Counted from the stretch's first letter, positions 36,489 through 47,785 are shown. The stretch is 64,000 nt of DNA from Symsagittifera roscoffensis (GCF_963678635.1 NC_087063.1:64525290-64589289); one strand, 5' to 3'. A program made the numbers and translations. Notes: generated by a model not told the origin, from the letters alone.

Positions 36489-36634
36489 TTAAGTTTTAAA
36501 TTGACGTCTTCCAGCTTGTCGAGCACAAAGCTTGACCTATATTGTGCTGTTTGTGGGTGCTAAAACCCACAAACAGCACAATATAGGTCAAGCTTTGTGC
36601 TCGACAAGCTGGAAGACGTCAATTTAAAACTTAA
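36489..36634. repeat. Perfect palindrome, 70-bp arms, 6-nt loop
   Basis: The left arm 36489-36558 and the right arm 36565-36634 are exact reverse complements over all 70 positions, separated only by GCTAAA. The arm contains GACGTCTTCCAGCTTGTCGA. Symmetry stops abruptly at both outer edges. No ORF or transposon end is recognised. It could be a real hairpin locus, an inverted duplication made during repair, or an assembly or library inversion artefact. Confidence 0.97.
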
Positions 36635-38831
36635 CTAAAAGATAGTGTTCTACAAGGGATCTAAAATTGCTTAACTAAAGTTGCTACTACTGCAAAAAAC
36701 ATGTAGAAGTAATTTTCTTGAAATCATTACTATTTCATCACTAATTTACATAAAAGGTTTTCAGAAAACCACCTAATTTTAAAAAAAAACTGTTTTTGGT
36801 ATCAAGCTAAAAAAATTATGAAATTAGAATTTATAAAATTATAAATTACATCAAATATCTTCCATTACCTTGAAAAAATATTTTTCTTTTCTTTTTTACT
36901 TAACCCACTCAAAAATTTCATTTCATATTCTTGAATTTGATTGACTGAAATTAGCCAATCAGATTCAAGTGTCAGATCGAAAAGTTCGACTTACAATTGA
37001 TACAAACAAATAAATTAGCCAAATTGACAAAAATCTAGTTTTTTTCTGTCAAATGTCAAATTTAACTCGAATCACTGTAATTTAAATTGAATCTGTTGCC
37101 GGTTAGAAAAACAAATATTGTTCCAAGAGGGCAAACATTTCGACCACAATTTTTAATTAGGCGCTCGCTAGTTCGGGCTTCATGGCAATCGGCTAAATTA
37201 AAAGTTAGTGAATTAGTGATACTTTTACTACTAATTTTAGTAAGATCAGTTATACAATAACTTCACAGATTACCTATTTTGAGCAAAATAGGTAAACAGA
37301 CCCCAATTGTTCCAAACATTGGCAAAAAGGGGAGGAACTTTGTATTCGGGTGTGTTGTGGTTATCAGAGACCTCAAAAATTCAAAAAAAGCAAAAAAAAA
37401 TTGAAAAACTTGTGATTTTTTTTCAAGCAATTTTTTTTTGATTTTATGTGAACCTTAATACTTTTTCCCGTTTTCTAGATATTTTTCTTCAAGCATTGTT
37501 TTTCAACTTGCTTATTTTTCTATGACCGTCGAGTGTGCCTAATCTCTAGTTTTTTGTTCAGCTCTTTTTATCACACGGCCACGAAAAAAAAACTAAATTT
37601 ATTTGGAAGCACGTTTTTGTTGTTTTTAGGAGTATGGTCGGAACATTCTGGGCTATTTGCACAGTAACCGGCTATTCTTGCTTTGAATCGTAATTTTAAG
37701 AAAAAACGGAATGACCGTTTAATCTATTAATATCCGAGAAACTTTTGGCACGGGAAATCAAAAGTAAACGAAAATAAAAAAAAAAAACGATTATTAAAGA
37801 GGATATTGAACAAGGATGATTAAGGTCAAAATTGGAAGAGAGACAAAAAATTCATTTAATTATGACAAAGAAGTGTGAATAATTCAAAACACGGAAATAG
37901 GCTTTAGGCGGATGGGTAAAAGTAACGATTCTGTCAACAAAAATAATGAGTGATTTAAGGACACAGCTATTAATATATCTCAAAAAAGAACAGAAAAAAA
38001 TGATGGATAAACTTTAAGAGGTCTTTCTTCAATTCAGGTATTACTGTTGCTTAGATGATTTTGCAGAAAATGCTTGGTTGATTTGATATGAACACGAAGA
38101 GTTTTTTTAACGCATTAAGATTTATTGCATCATGTGTTTGACTTTGAATCATTGAATGATTGCCGAACAACACGGAGATCAATTTTGACCCTAACAGCAT
38201 CCAGTTTTGAGTGCTGATATTCGACTTCGGTTTGTATAAACCTGCAAAATAAAAGTTTAAAACTCATTAGATTTTGGTTGATATTTTTTATTTTATTGCA
38301 AAAACTATAATCGATTACATGTAAATCAAATACAATCTATAATTTTTATTACCTGGTGATTTTGATATTTACCATAAAATATAGACATTTTTTGCTTCAA
38401 AAACTTCGAAAAAATTCTCAAAGATTTGCTGAATTTATATAAAACCAAAGAAACTGAGCTGATTCTGCTACAAAAAAAAGATGTACGAAATTAACAATAA
38501 AAACTCTTAATTATTATTTATGATTCTTAGTTACCTTTTCGAATTTTCTAGTCTTCTAGAAATCTAGTCTAATGTGTACATAAACTTGTTCTGATCACTG
38601 AAAGTGGGAAAAAGCTTTGTCTTCGGGTTTGTTTTAGTTTTTGATTTGCTCTTTTACAGCTAATGAGTCATCAGAATGAATCAATTGATTCATCGCGCTG
38701 GTAGAGTCATGAAAACTTCCCAAAAAAATAGGTTGGAAAATATTTTAGTTCAATTGAAGCTAGTAAAGCAAGGGAGAAATGCAAACAGCTATTAATTAAG
38801 CTATTTAAATAAAAATTAATTAATTAAGTTT
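36635..38831. other. AT-rich spacer without a visible gene
   Basis: About 2.2 kb show no supported gene. A diverged A-like terminus lies near 37630-37685 (GGTCGGAACATTCTGGGC to CCGGCTATTCTTG). Confidence 0.35.
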
Positions 38832-39259
38832 TTGTTCCGAGTTTCATAGCAAAAGTAACGAAATATTTGAAAAAGTATTGCTGTCTTGAGCTTAAAATTG
38901 AAAAGATAATTTACTTGTGATCATTTTTCGTAAAGTTATATGCGTTTAGGTATTGCCGTTTTGGCCAATTTGGGACAATTAACGCGCGATGTATTTCGCG
39001 CTATTAAGGCGTTAGCGGAGATTTAAACCGTCTTGGAAATCATTCCAAATTGGTTCAAGGAAGCTTATTTGCCATAACTGATTTGTTAATAGGAGCGAAA
39101 TCTATCACATTGTACTTTATATGGAGTGTGGGGGATTTTCACAAAAAGTCTCAGATAAAAAATTCATTTTTTTTCTTTCTTGTCATGTCATGACTGCTCC
39201 ATTGACTTTAAAAGGCAATCTAAAATTCAAGGCTTCGCCCTGATACAAGCAGTCTGGTT
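38832..39259 (+). mobile_element. Family A element, internally deleted
   Basis: It starts TTGTTCCGAGTTTCATAGC and loses the TTTGTGCTCGGG block, jumping from GAAATATTTG to AAAAGTATTGCTG. It then continues through ACGCGCGATGTATTTCGCGC to CCTGATACAAGCAGTCTGG. Confidence 0.8.
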
Positions 39260-39577
39260 GAAACTTGAATTTTGATTTATTAAAAACAACATTTTTGAGC
39301 TAATATTAGTGCTACTTGGCTTAGAAAGCAGTGAATTACTGCCCAAACCACGTACAAAAAATCGTCTCAAATTCAAAAGAAAGGAAACATTTCACTATTC
39401 TTTTCAAAAACAATTGTGGCTGAAAATTTTTATTTCATCAACCTTAATACAAAAAGCAAAACCAGCGTAACTTCAAGCTGCTCAAAACACCACTCTTGCA
39501 AAACCGAGCTGCATCCTGCACGCAAGGCGAGCAGCTTCTAGAAACAATAGGAGAGCAGAGCACGATCAATATTATTG

Positions 39578-40108
39578 TTGTTCCGACTTTTGATACGAAA
39601 GTAACGGAATATTTGTGCTCGGGGTGGGTTTTTTTTTCTTCAGACAAATGTTGACTTTTTAACAAGCCTTTTTTGGCGGAATTTTTTTATATCATTCGAA
39701 AGGTCTTGTTGTCTTGAGCTCAAATTTGAAAAGATATTTCACCTGTGATCATTTTACGTAAAGTTACGGGGGTTTAAAGATTGCCATTTTGGCCAATTTC
39801 GGACAATTAACATGCGATATATTTCGCGCTATTAACGCGTAAGCGGAGAGTTAATCGGTCTTAGAAATCGTTCCAAATTGGTTAAAAGAAGCTTATTTGC
39901 CATAATTGGTTTGTTACAAGGAGCGAAATCTATCCTTTTGTACTTTATATGGCGTGTGGGGGGATGATTTCATAAAAAATTTCAAATTTCAGAAATTTTT
40001 TTTAATTTTGTTTCATTTCATTGAATTTTTTAATGTTGTTACTGCTTCATAAACCTTAAAAGGCAGTCGGAACATTCAGGGCTTCGCCCTGATACGAGAA
40101 GTCTTGTT
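39578..40108 (+). mobile_element. Family A element, forward, near consensus
   Basis: This copy preserves every landmark: TTGTTCCGACTTTTGATACG, TTTGTGCTCGGGGTGGG, GCGATATATTTCGCGC, TATATGGCGTGTGGGGGG and the intact hairpin CAGGGCTTCGCCCTG followed by ATACGAGAAGTCTTGTT. It abuts the next copy head-to-tail. The minus-strand 73-codon ORF that enters it is a by-product. Confidence 0.9.
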
Positions 40109-40613
40109 CCACTTTCGTAACGAAAGTAACGGAAAATTTGTGCTCGGGGTTTTTCTTATTCTTCAGACAAATTTTGACTTTTGAACTAGCCATTTTTGAC
40201 GGAGATTTTTATATCATTCAAAAAGTATTGTTGTCTTCAGCTTAAATTCTCTAATGATCATTTTTCATAAAGTTTTTGTGTTAAAGATTGTCATTCTGGC
40301 AAATTTGGGACAATTTACGCGCGATATATTTCGCGCTATTAACGCGTAAGCGGAGATTCAACCGTCTCAGAAATCGTTCCAAATTTGTTCAAGGAAGTTT
40401 ATTTGAATAATTGATTTGTTACCAGGAGCAAACTTTATCATTTTGTACTCTATACGGCGTGTGGAGGGATAATTCTCACAAAATCTCAATTTTGTTAACA
40501 AAAATTTTGTTTCATTTTTGTTACATTCAATTTTTTCAAGTTATTACTGCTCCATAGACCTGAAAAGGCAGTCGGAACACTCAGAACTTTGCCCTGATAC
40601 GAGCAGTCTCTTT
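40109..40613 (+). mobile_element. Family A element, directly abutting the previous copy
   Basis: The sequence passes from the 3' end of the previous copy (GTCTTGTT) straight into CCACTTTCGTAACGAAAGT, so the TTGTT word is shared at the junction. The copy ends CCTGATACGAGCAGTCTC. A zero-spacer head-to-tail join is expected from rolling-circle or tandem amplification rather than from two independent insertions. Confidence 0.85.
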
Positions 40614-42885
40614 AATAGTGGAATCCCAAAAATCCTCAGCTTGTCTGAAGCGACGTTGAGAACCATAATAAAAACGATACACCTAAGTTTGCTGCTGGAG
40701 CAGCTTTTTTTCAGATACAAATGACATTTGAACAAAACTCGTCTAAATAGCTAAAAAATAAATAGTTAGAATTGCGCAGGGTACTCGTAAACAAGTGATT
40801 TTTCCCGCCATTAAAAGATTTTTCAAGACAAATATTATTTAAAAATCTATATGAGCTGATATAAAACTGACAGGAGCAAGTCAGAGAACCAGAGAACCTC
40901 AAAATTTTAGCTCATTAAGCAGCGGCCATAGTTTTTTACTACATGTATCAAAGTTTTGACTTTTCTATGCCGTTTCACAATCGACAATTGATTTATGATT
41001 TTGAAAGTAAGTTTAATCTTGATTGTTACCTGTGTGCATCAAAAAATGTTAACTTTGAAAGGGATAAACAAGAACAGAATGAGGCATTTTGTGGTCAAAA
41101 GACAGATTGAATCGTCAAATGAGGCGTTTTAAATCACGGGGTTTAAAAGTAATGAGAACCATGCGAGTTCTTCAAAATATGGCTGATTGACGATTGACGT
41201 ATTTTAACGACATAGAATGTAAGCATATCATCAAAACCTCATACATGCAGATTTGTTAAAGAAAAGGTTTAATATTTAAATCTTCATCGACCAAACCGTG
41301 AAAATCAGTTTTCACACTTTTGTTTGATTTGCAGCTACTAATTGAGATACAGTGATTAAATTATGACATAGGCTGAAAAAAAAGACATTTGACCATTTTA
41401 ATGTCAAACGGGTTCATTGAAAACTCGCTCACAACTGATCCGTAAAACAAATGAAAACAACATCGCAGCCTCCAATTTAAATCAAATATCAGAAAGTAGT
41501 TTTTAGATACATACGGAAATTTAATTTCGCTGACAGTGGATGAAATTATTTTGACCGATAACCCGAAAAATTCATTGAAAGTTTTTGAAAATCAGAAGTT
41601 TTCGACGTTGAAATCAGGTAGTAAGTCAGCTAGGAATCTAAAAAATAGCCCTAGTGCCTCCAAACACGATGAAAGAGCTACGAAATTGAAAACAAATCTA
41701 AAAATTTTCCATTTCCTTTTTGAAAAAGTGTTCCATTTCTACTTTCCATATCCACTTTTAGCTTTCAAAAACAACATACTGTAAGATCAACACTCATCTT
41801 TATAGTTATATTCTCATATAAATTAATATCCTCACATAATATCACTAAAATCTTTAATATCCTCATATAACTTAATATCCTCTCTTTATAGTTCAAGTTA
41901 TATCCTTATCAATAATTAGGAAAATATACGACAAGAAAGCTTGAAGCTCAAATCGACATAAAGAAAAACCATAAACTATGTTGATACCACAAAGAGGCGA
42001 TACCACTTGTTGGTCATCTACTCACCTAATAATGAATAAATAAATAAATTGAATTCCAGCAAAATCACAAGCCTCATAACAAATTTAGCATAAAATTATT
42101 TACAAACAAATAGGTTCAAAGGAAGCTACCAACTCTACTTAGGATCAGCCAGAGGCATTCGCCCTAACGACGCTGATCCTCATGTCTGAGTATTGCAAAC
42201 ACATTCTTTTTCTTTCCGAAGAAAACTCAAATCAGATAGCGAAAGAAAAGTTGAACTAATTTGATTTTTTTAAACATTGAACTCAATTTTTTTGTACCGT
42301 TTCAACTCGAAGTCCCTTAGTACCATCTCTGGTAGCAGTATTCGATTTGTTACCATGACATTGATCATATTAGTCGGCAAAGCAAACACGAGATCATAGC
42401 TTTGGCAAAAATTGCACTAGCAAAATTGTTTTGGTTCTGAAACCCGCTAGTCGCAGGTCCTTGTAACCAGTTTATTTAAATTTCTTGAACTTGTTCATTT
42501 TATGGTTACTGCTTCTACTAAATAGTTATAAATAATCAGTTGAGTTGTGAAAACTGATATGAAAATTAGCTTTTTCACGGCATAAATTAAGAGAATCCAA
42601 AAACAACCCGGAAGCAAAAAACGCTTTGTTTTTTAGAGGCAATAAGAGCTTTGGTTGCATATTGCTGTTTCAACTTTCGAAGAAAATGAAGGCATTTTTG
42701 TGCTATGGGTATTTTTTTTATCTCCAAACTAATTTCGATTTTTCAACTAGCCATTTTGGAATTTCATATACTGTCCGCCTTGACATCAAATTTAAAATTT
42801 GGGAGGCATTTAACATAGTGTTAAGGAGTTCACTTTTAGATCATCAGAACGTTTATTCGACGCCATGCCATGGCAATAATAGTGT
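40614..42885. other. Spacer with low-complexity segment
   Basis: No gene is supported. At 41800-41910 the words TAATATCCTCATATAA and CTTTATAGTT recur in a degenerate short repeat. The 82-codon plus-strand ORF at 41536-41784 is Lys/Ser/Asn-rich without a motif. A weak family A-like start lies at about 42668 (TTTCAACTTTCGAAG). Confidence 0.3.
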
Positions 42886-42920
42886 GTGAAAAAGAGCTCT
42901 CACTGGACCTCTAGCTTCAG

Positions 42921-43116
42921 TTATACCATAGTTCGACCAAATTCAGCTGCAATAAAGGTACCACGTGAAAGTTCTAGGCGCAAAAAAGAGCTCGCTCAAC
43001 AAAACAGCAGTCTGGAATGTGAGGAAATAATACAAATGGACTATCCTTCGACAGGCCTGTTAAGGCCTACTGATAGCTCCTCTGCGTTTCGCAAGAACAA
43101 AAAGATTTACACATAG
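42921..43116 (+). CDS. Possible terminal exon, unknown product
   Basis: An acceptor-like CCTCTAGCTTCAG at 42908-42920 is followed by a frame open to a stop at 43116. The peptide is hydrophilic and rich in S, R, K and E (RESSRRKKELAQQNSSLECE), ending in a basic tail (FRKNKKIYT). Composition is much less AT-rich than the flanks. The frame also extends upstream to 42886, so an unspliced ORF is possible. No domain is recognised. Confidence 0.25.
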
Positions 43117-44396
43117 TTCGTTAGTGAACAATTATGGTAAAGGGTGTTTAAATATTGCCATTTTGATCCATTCAAAATAACTAACTCGCAAAATTTTTGT
43201 AACAGTAATGAAGATGCGGAAATTTAATTGGGTTTAGTAGTCGATCCAAATTGAATTTAGGCATGTTATTTATTAAAATTGTTACGTTGCTATATGCTAA
43301 CAAAACTGCTCTTGTGAGGGCAAAGTCTTGATGTTCGTAGTGACCTTTAATTGGTCTCGATTGTTTTTCGGTTAAATGAATATTGGCAAAATTATGACTT
43401 TTAGGCTGATAATATTCAAGCTGGGTCTTCTATGGAATTAATAAGAACAATTAGCTTGTTGCCTCAATTCACGTGTGGTTGATAAAATATTGGTGTGCAC
43501 AACCAGCTGGACCCATGCAGCTCAAAGCATTGACCATCCGAGGGAGCAAAGAGTTTTGGGAAATTGGTCTAAAAAACTAACCCGAGCATATATGTTTTTT
43601 TAAATTTTGTTTCGAAAGTTGAAACAAAATTTTTCAATTTGAAGGATTTTGCAAAATGTCTGAAATGCTCATTGTTTTTTTGTTGAATTTGAACCCTGCA
43701 CGTTGATGTTAAATGGTAGTCAAAACATTCAGAGCGTCGTTCTGATACAAGCAGTTTTTCAGTTTAAAAATTTGTCATCACCATATTTTATCCAAGGAAT
43801 GTACACAGCGTTGATTATTTTTTTTGTACAATTTCAACTATTCGGCTTTTGACATGCCACGATGTGTAACGGGTTTATCAAAAACTTCCAATTAGAATCA
43901 GCATAATTTTGCGAGAAAAGTTGATCTGTTTTAACGTAGGCATAAAATCATTAAAATTTTCCTGTTATTTTTTTATTCTATATTATTCAAAGCACAACAA
44001 TTTTAGGATTGAAATAAATATAAGTGTACCTGAACCCAAAATATTAGCGATGCAATATTTGAAATGCAATTATGATAGATTAGCCCTAAACTGTGATTTG
44101 CAATTTTGTAGAAAAAACTAAATACCATCAAATTTTGGAAATATTTTCTTTTTCTTGACGTCTTTTTGCAAATTTTCTCAATTTATATAACCTATGTTCT
44201 TTTTGATTGTGCTGAAGACATATTTCGAATGTTTTAAAATAAACTCCGCCGTAATAATTTCTTTTTTTTGGACTTTTTCTTATCTTTACGTTCTTTGAAT
44301 GAGCTTGTCTTTGAACCTAAAAAAATTCGAGTTTTCAATTTGCGACATCCAGTCACAAATGAAGACTAATTTAGCAAATGCGAAGATCTCTGAAAA
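43117..44396. other. AT-rich spacer with family A traces
   Basis: Two degraded family A ends are visible: CAAAACTGCTCTTGTGAGGGC near 43304 (reverse) and GATACAAGCAGTTTTTC near 43744 (forward). The 70-codon ORF at 43909-44121 has no motif. Confidence 0.35.
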
Positions 44397-44552
44397 ATGC
44401 AGAAACCGCAACAACTAGCTATGTTCAACCGCTGCGGATGGGGCGTCACAGTGAATATGCAGACAAAAATTCTATTACAAGTATTTGTATCTACATTCTG
44501 CTACAAAATTTTAAATGGTTGCCACATTTCGTTAGCAGAATACAAATTTTAA
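44397..44552 (+). CDS. Possible first exon or small ORF
   Basis: An ATG ORF of 51 codons begins MQKPQQLAMFNRCGWGVTVN and becomes hydrophobic and Cys-containing. A GTATTT donor-like word after codon 28 (TTACAAG|TATTT) could end an exon. Composition is coding-like compared with the poly(T)-rich flanks. A 104-codon frame starting at 44378 overlaps it in another phase, so the correct frame is uncertain. Function unknown. Confidence 0.2.
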   Translation: MQKPQQLAMFNRCGWGVTVNMQTKILLQVFVSTFCYKILNGCHISLAEYKF

Positions 44553-44767
44553 CTTGTTCAAAAGTTCGTCTCCGGATTCCAGAGACAATCACGTACCAAA
44601 TAGTGCCCCATCTGAGAACACAGTTTGGCCCCGTAATGTTTCGATCACTGTTGCTAAAGAAAAAAATTTCCCTCAAGAGCTGGTTTTCTTGATTCCAAAA
44701 TTCAGTTTTTTTGTAAAATTATCACTACTTGGATCCAAATCAGACTTACAGAAAAACTGTGACTGAA

Positions 44768-45055
44768 ATGCTTTGCGAGAAAGACCAACCAATGTTTTTA
44801 CATAACCCACGCTACGGTGGACTCATTCCGAACATCTGGCAAAGAGAAGGGTACGGGATGACTTTTGGGGCGGTATCGACTCTTATTCAATTGTTCTTAA
44901 CCTGGGGTTTGAGTCGGTTCTTAACCGACTATTTTTCAATCGTCTTATTCAATGATTTCATTTACGTGCCTTGGGGAACCAATTTTAGAGAAGAGCGAGT
45001 TTTAAAAAATGCAATTTTTTTACCAACACTTCCCAAAAAACTATCAAAAACTTGA
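44768..45055 (+). CDS. Possible coding exon, putative membrane protein
   Basis: Behind an acceptor-like CAGACTTACAG at 44751 lies a 95-codon ATG frame, one of the longest outside the satellite. The peptide begins MLCEKDQPMFLHNPRYGG and has a hydrophobic segment (MTFGAVSTLIQLFLTWGL). A second hydrophobic part (FSIVLFNDFIYVPWG) follows, then a basic tail. The DNA includes the hairpin GTCGGTTCTTAACCGAC. No family is recognised. Together with 44397-44552 it marks a coding-like island. Confidence 0.28.
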   Translation: MLCEKDQPMFLHNPRYGGLIPNIWQREGYGMTFGAVSTLIQLFLTWGLSRFLTDYFSIVLFNDFIYVPWGTNFREERVLKNAIFLPTLPKKLSKT

Positions 45056-45514
45056 GGCTCCCGAATATAACGGAAGCTTGGCCCTCAAAACCTCCTGCTC
45101 ACTCCACAGCCTGTGAGATCCAAAAAAAGATATCAAAATTTTTACTTTTCGACCAGTTTTTTACTTTTCGAATACCCAACTGAAGCCGTTGTATACTCAC
45201 AAACTAATTTTTAAATGAATTAATTGTGGATTCTGTGAGTCTTGGAGTGAAAAGTTATCAGTATTAGTTTTCAGTTTCAAAATCTAATGTTCCGCCTTTT
45301 CAATGTAGTTATTTTTTCGTAGTATTTTTGCAGTAATATTTGAATTCTTTTTTTAAAATCTCACCTAGACATATGTCATCATCAAATAACGGCAGCCTCC
45401 CACCCCGAGCTGAGGTGTTTGGCTCAAAACTCCACAAAAATAGTCGAACTGTGTCAGCCTTTCGACCAAAAAATAAGACAGAAGAACGAAGGTTTTGGTC
45501 GAACAAAGTCAAAT
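45056..45514. other. Spacer before the 22-bp array
   Basis: No gene is supported. A plus-strand 81-codon ORF at 45340-45585 runs into the tandem array and has no motif. Confidence 0.3.
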
Positions 45515-45755
45515 TTTGGGTCAAAAAGTGTGTAATAATGGTTCAAACAGGGTCAAATCCTGAGTCAAACAGGGTCGAATCCTGAGTCAAACAGGGTCAA
45601 ATCCTGAGTCAAACAGGGTCGGACCATGGGTCGAGCAGTGTAGAATCATGGCTCGAACGGGGCCGATTCACTGGTCAAACAGAGTCGATAGAGTCAAAAA
45701 GTCGTTTCATGAGTCAAAATGGGTCAAAGCATGGGTGAAATATTGGTTAAAATGA
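45515..45755 (+). repeat. Small 22-bp tandem array
   Basis: The unit GGTCAAATCCTGAGTCAAACAG recurs with exact 22-bp spacing at 45550, 45572 and 45594, then degenerates through GGTCGGACCATGGGTCGAGCAG and later GAGTCAAAATGGGTC variants. Aligned with a common unit of the big satellite (GGTCGAATCATGTTTCGAACTT) in the same phase, about 16 of 22 positions agree, so it looks like a diverged relative. Confidence 0.8.
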
Positions 45756-46050
45756 ATATTTGCTGTTTTTTTTTGCTGCTCGGAAAACTGTAAAACAGAT
45801 GCAAGCACTAATATAATCCAGTGTATGTTTTTTAAATACGCAGTTAGCTAGACCGAACTCTTTCTGACCATATCCAGGACCGCCACAAAAAGGCTTACAC
45901 ACGGCCCACGTCAATTAAAAATCAAAAATTGTTTGAAGAATCGTCAACACAATTGTGATTGGAAACAAAAAACGCTTACAATGACTCAAATCAACTATTT
46001 TTAGAACTGATAGAACTGTTAAGTGGCAAAAACTACATAGTTTGAGTCCC

Positions 46051-46145
46051 GGAAGTCGCGCCATGGGCCACAAAAGTTGCGACATGGGTCACAAAAGATG
46101 CGACATGAGTCACAAAAGTCACGCCGTGGGTTGCGAATGTCCGGA
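46051..46145 (+). repeat. Short 21-bp tandem array
   Basis: The word CATGGGCCACAAAAG and its variants start at 46062, 46083, 46104 and 46125, a constant 21-bp step. GCGAC and GTCGC words continue irregularly to about 46580, suggesting a longer decayed array. ORFs across it (minus 90 codons at 46019-46291) reflect the seven-codon period and are not called. Confidence 0.75.
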
Positions 46146-46770
46146 CATAACAAAATTGGGTCGCAATTTGGTGGATATAAAGTCGCGAAAGTCTTGAAAT
46201 ATGACCATATCATTAAAGCGTGGAAACAAATCGCAAAAATCTGGCTATATAGTTTCCAAGTTTTCGCGAACTTATAAACAGACATTCGCAACTTTCGTCC
46301 AGACTATTGCGACGAAATTTTTGGTGCGTCCAGAATTTTGCGACCCACTGCGCGATCAAAGGTGTGACATTAGCGATTTTAAGTAAAGGCCTTCCAGGAC
46401 TCAAGTTATCGGAGAGACTATGCATATTTGAGTCTGGATTCTGATGCGGCTGGCTACTTTTGCAAATTCATGTCCAGACTCAAAGTCTCGGCCCAAATAT
46501 ATTTTTTGATTCAAGATCCCGATGCGGTGCAACCCGCGGCAAAACTTTTGCGACTTAATTGTTGGCGCGACAATCCAATTTGTGTCTAAGTACTTAGGGC
46601 GTGCGGAAGGAGTTCAATTTCAGCTTAGATGTTTTTATTGACTTTTTTTCTGAAGCTGAAATGATCAAAATGCGAGCTAGAATCTTACTTGCAAGATTTT
46701 ATACTTCGGTTATTTACACATTAGCAATATCCATATCCCAACATGCGCACGCTTTAGATGCGCAACAAAG
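46146..46770. other. GCGAC-rich spacer up to the retrotransposon
   Basis: Scattered GCGAC/GTCGC words remain from the array. A 76-codon plus-strand ORF at 46601-46831 crosses the LTR boundary, so it is unlikely to be a gene. Confidence 0.3.
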
Positions 46771-47151
46771 TGGAACCAGATCTAAACTAGTATTTATCAT
46801 TGGTTATTATTATGATGTTTTATCTCTATAAAATATTAAATACTAACCAATCATACTCCATCATACTAACAACCCACATATTTGTATGTGTTGAAACTAC
46901 TTGTAGTTTCAACACCAGAGCAATTTGAATTAAACTTAGAATACAGTTGTTCTCATTCTGGAACTAACTCGCTTAAACCGGTGTACACTAGATCTATTGA
47001 GACTAGGAGATTTAAGAGTAAGATTAGGGTTGGTATTAGACTAAAAGGTTGCACGAATCTATCTGGCCGAAAAAAAAGATAGCGTGACGAGCAGACGGTG
47101 TACCTTATCTGAAATAACTCTATAAGTTATAACCAAAAAAAATATAACTCA
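46771..47151 (+). repeat. 5' LTR
   Basis: The LTR begins TG and ends CA, as is canonical. It contains the perfect hairpin GTTGAAACTAC-TT-GTAGTTTCAAC, whose partner in the 3' LTR has one mismatch. The short ORF within it (46882-47082) recurs in the 3' LTR and is probably incidental. Confidence 0.92.
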
Positions 47152-47153
47152 TC

Positions 47154-47170
47154 TGGTGCGACCAAAAAGT
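47154..47170 (+). promoter_or_regulatory. Likely tRNA primer-binding site
   Basis: TGGTGCGACCAAAAAG starts 2 bp after the 5' LTR. A site starting TGG pairs with the 3' CCA of a tRNA, as in most LTR retrotransposons. The tRNA species was not identified. Confidence 0.6.
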
Positions 47171-47785
47171 CCCGAACAGACCTTAACTAACCTAGATTTA
47201 GGAAAAAAGATTAGAATTAGACAAATGCAACATTTAAAAAAAATGTTATATTACAAAAAATTTAGTAGAAGTGTCTCCACGACTCAGTAGATCAAAGCCA
47301 ATTTTCCGAACAATAAGAGAACTACTCGATATTGGAAGAAGACCTCGGACAAGAGACGACGTATGACAAGGAAGAAATCTACCAATCGATTTCAAGATTG
47401 TACGATAAAAACGAGATCAAACTTTTATATTTAGAATACTTCCAGCAGTAAATTAAAAATTTCAATTACTGACAAAAAATTTTGAAGAAATATCTTATAA
47501 AACCTTTCATGGCGCTAAACCTAATAATTACACAATAACGATTGATAAAAACAACTCTAGTCGTTCTCCTTAAAAGTCTCGAGTATTAAAAACATCTTTG
47601 AAAAAATATTTATTGATCATAAAATACAAAAATTAGTTAGTATAAAGCATAATTATTATTATATATAAATCATCCTTTCATCCCAGCTTCATCACCTAAA
47701 ACATAACATTAAATCTCAAAACATTAAAATCATCAAAGCTAAACACTTAGCCTTTTCTTCATTTAAACCTTTACCTAAAAGTTAT
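47171..47785 (+). pseudogene. Decayed 5' internal region, possibly gag
   Basis: Short open stretches in one frame separated by stops can be read at 47264-47460, for example SKPIFRTIRELLDIGRRPR and later IKLLYLEYFQQ. No zinc knuckle or capsid motif is recognised. The gag assignment rests only on position after the primer-binding site. Confidence 0.25.

Noticed and set aside
46882-47082. ORF inside the 5' LTR, repeated at 51999-52187
   Set aside because: Its presence in both LTRs follows from the LTR duplication. No motif suggests a protein.
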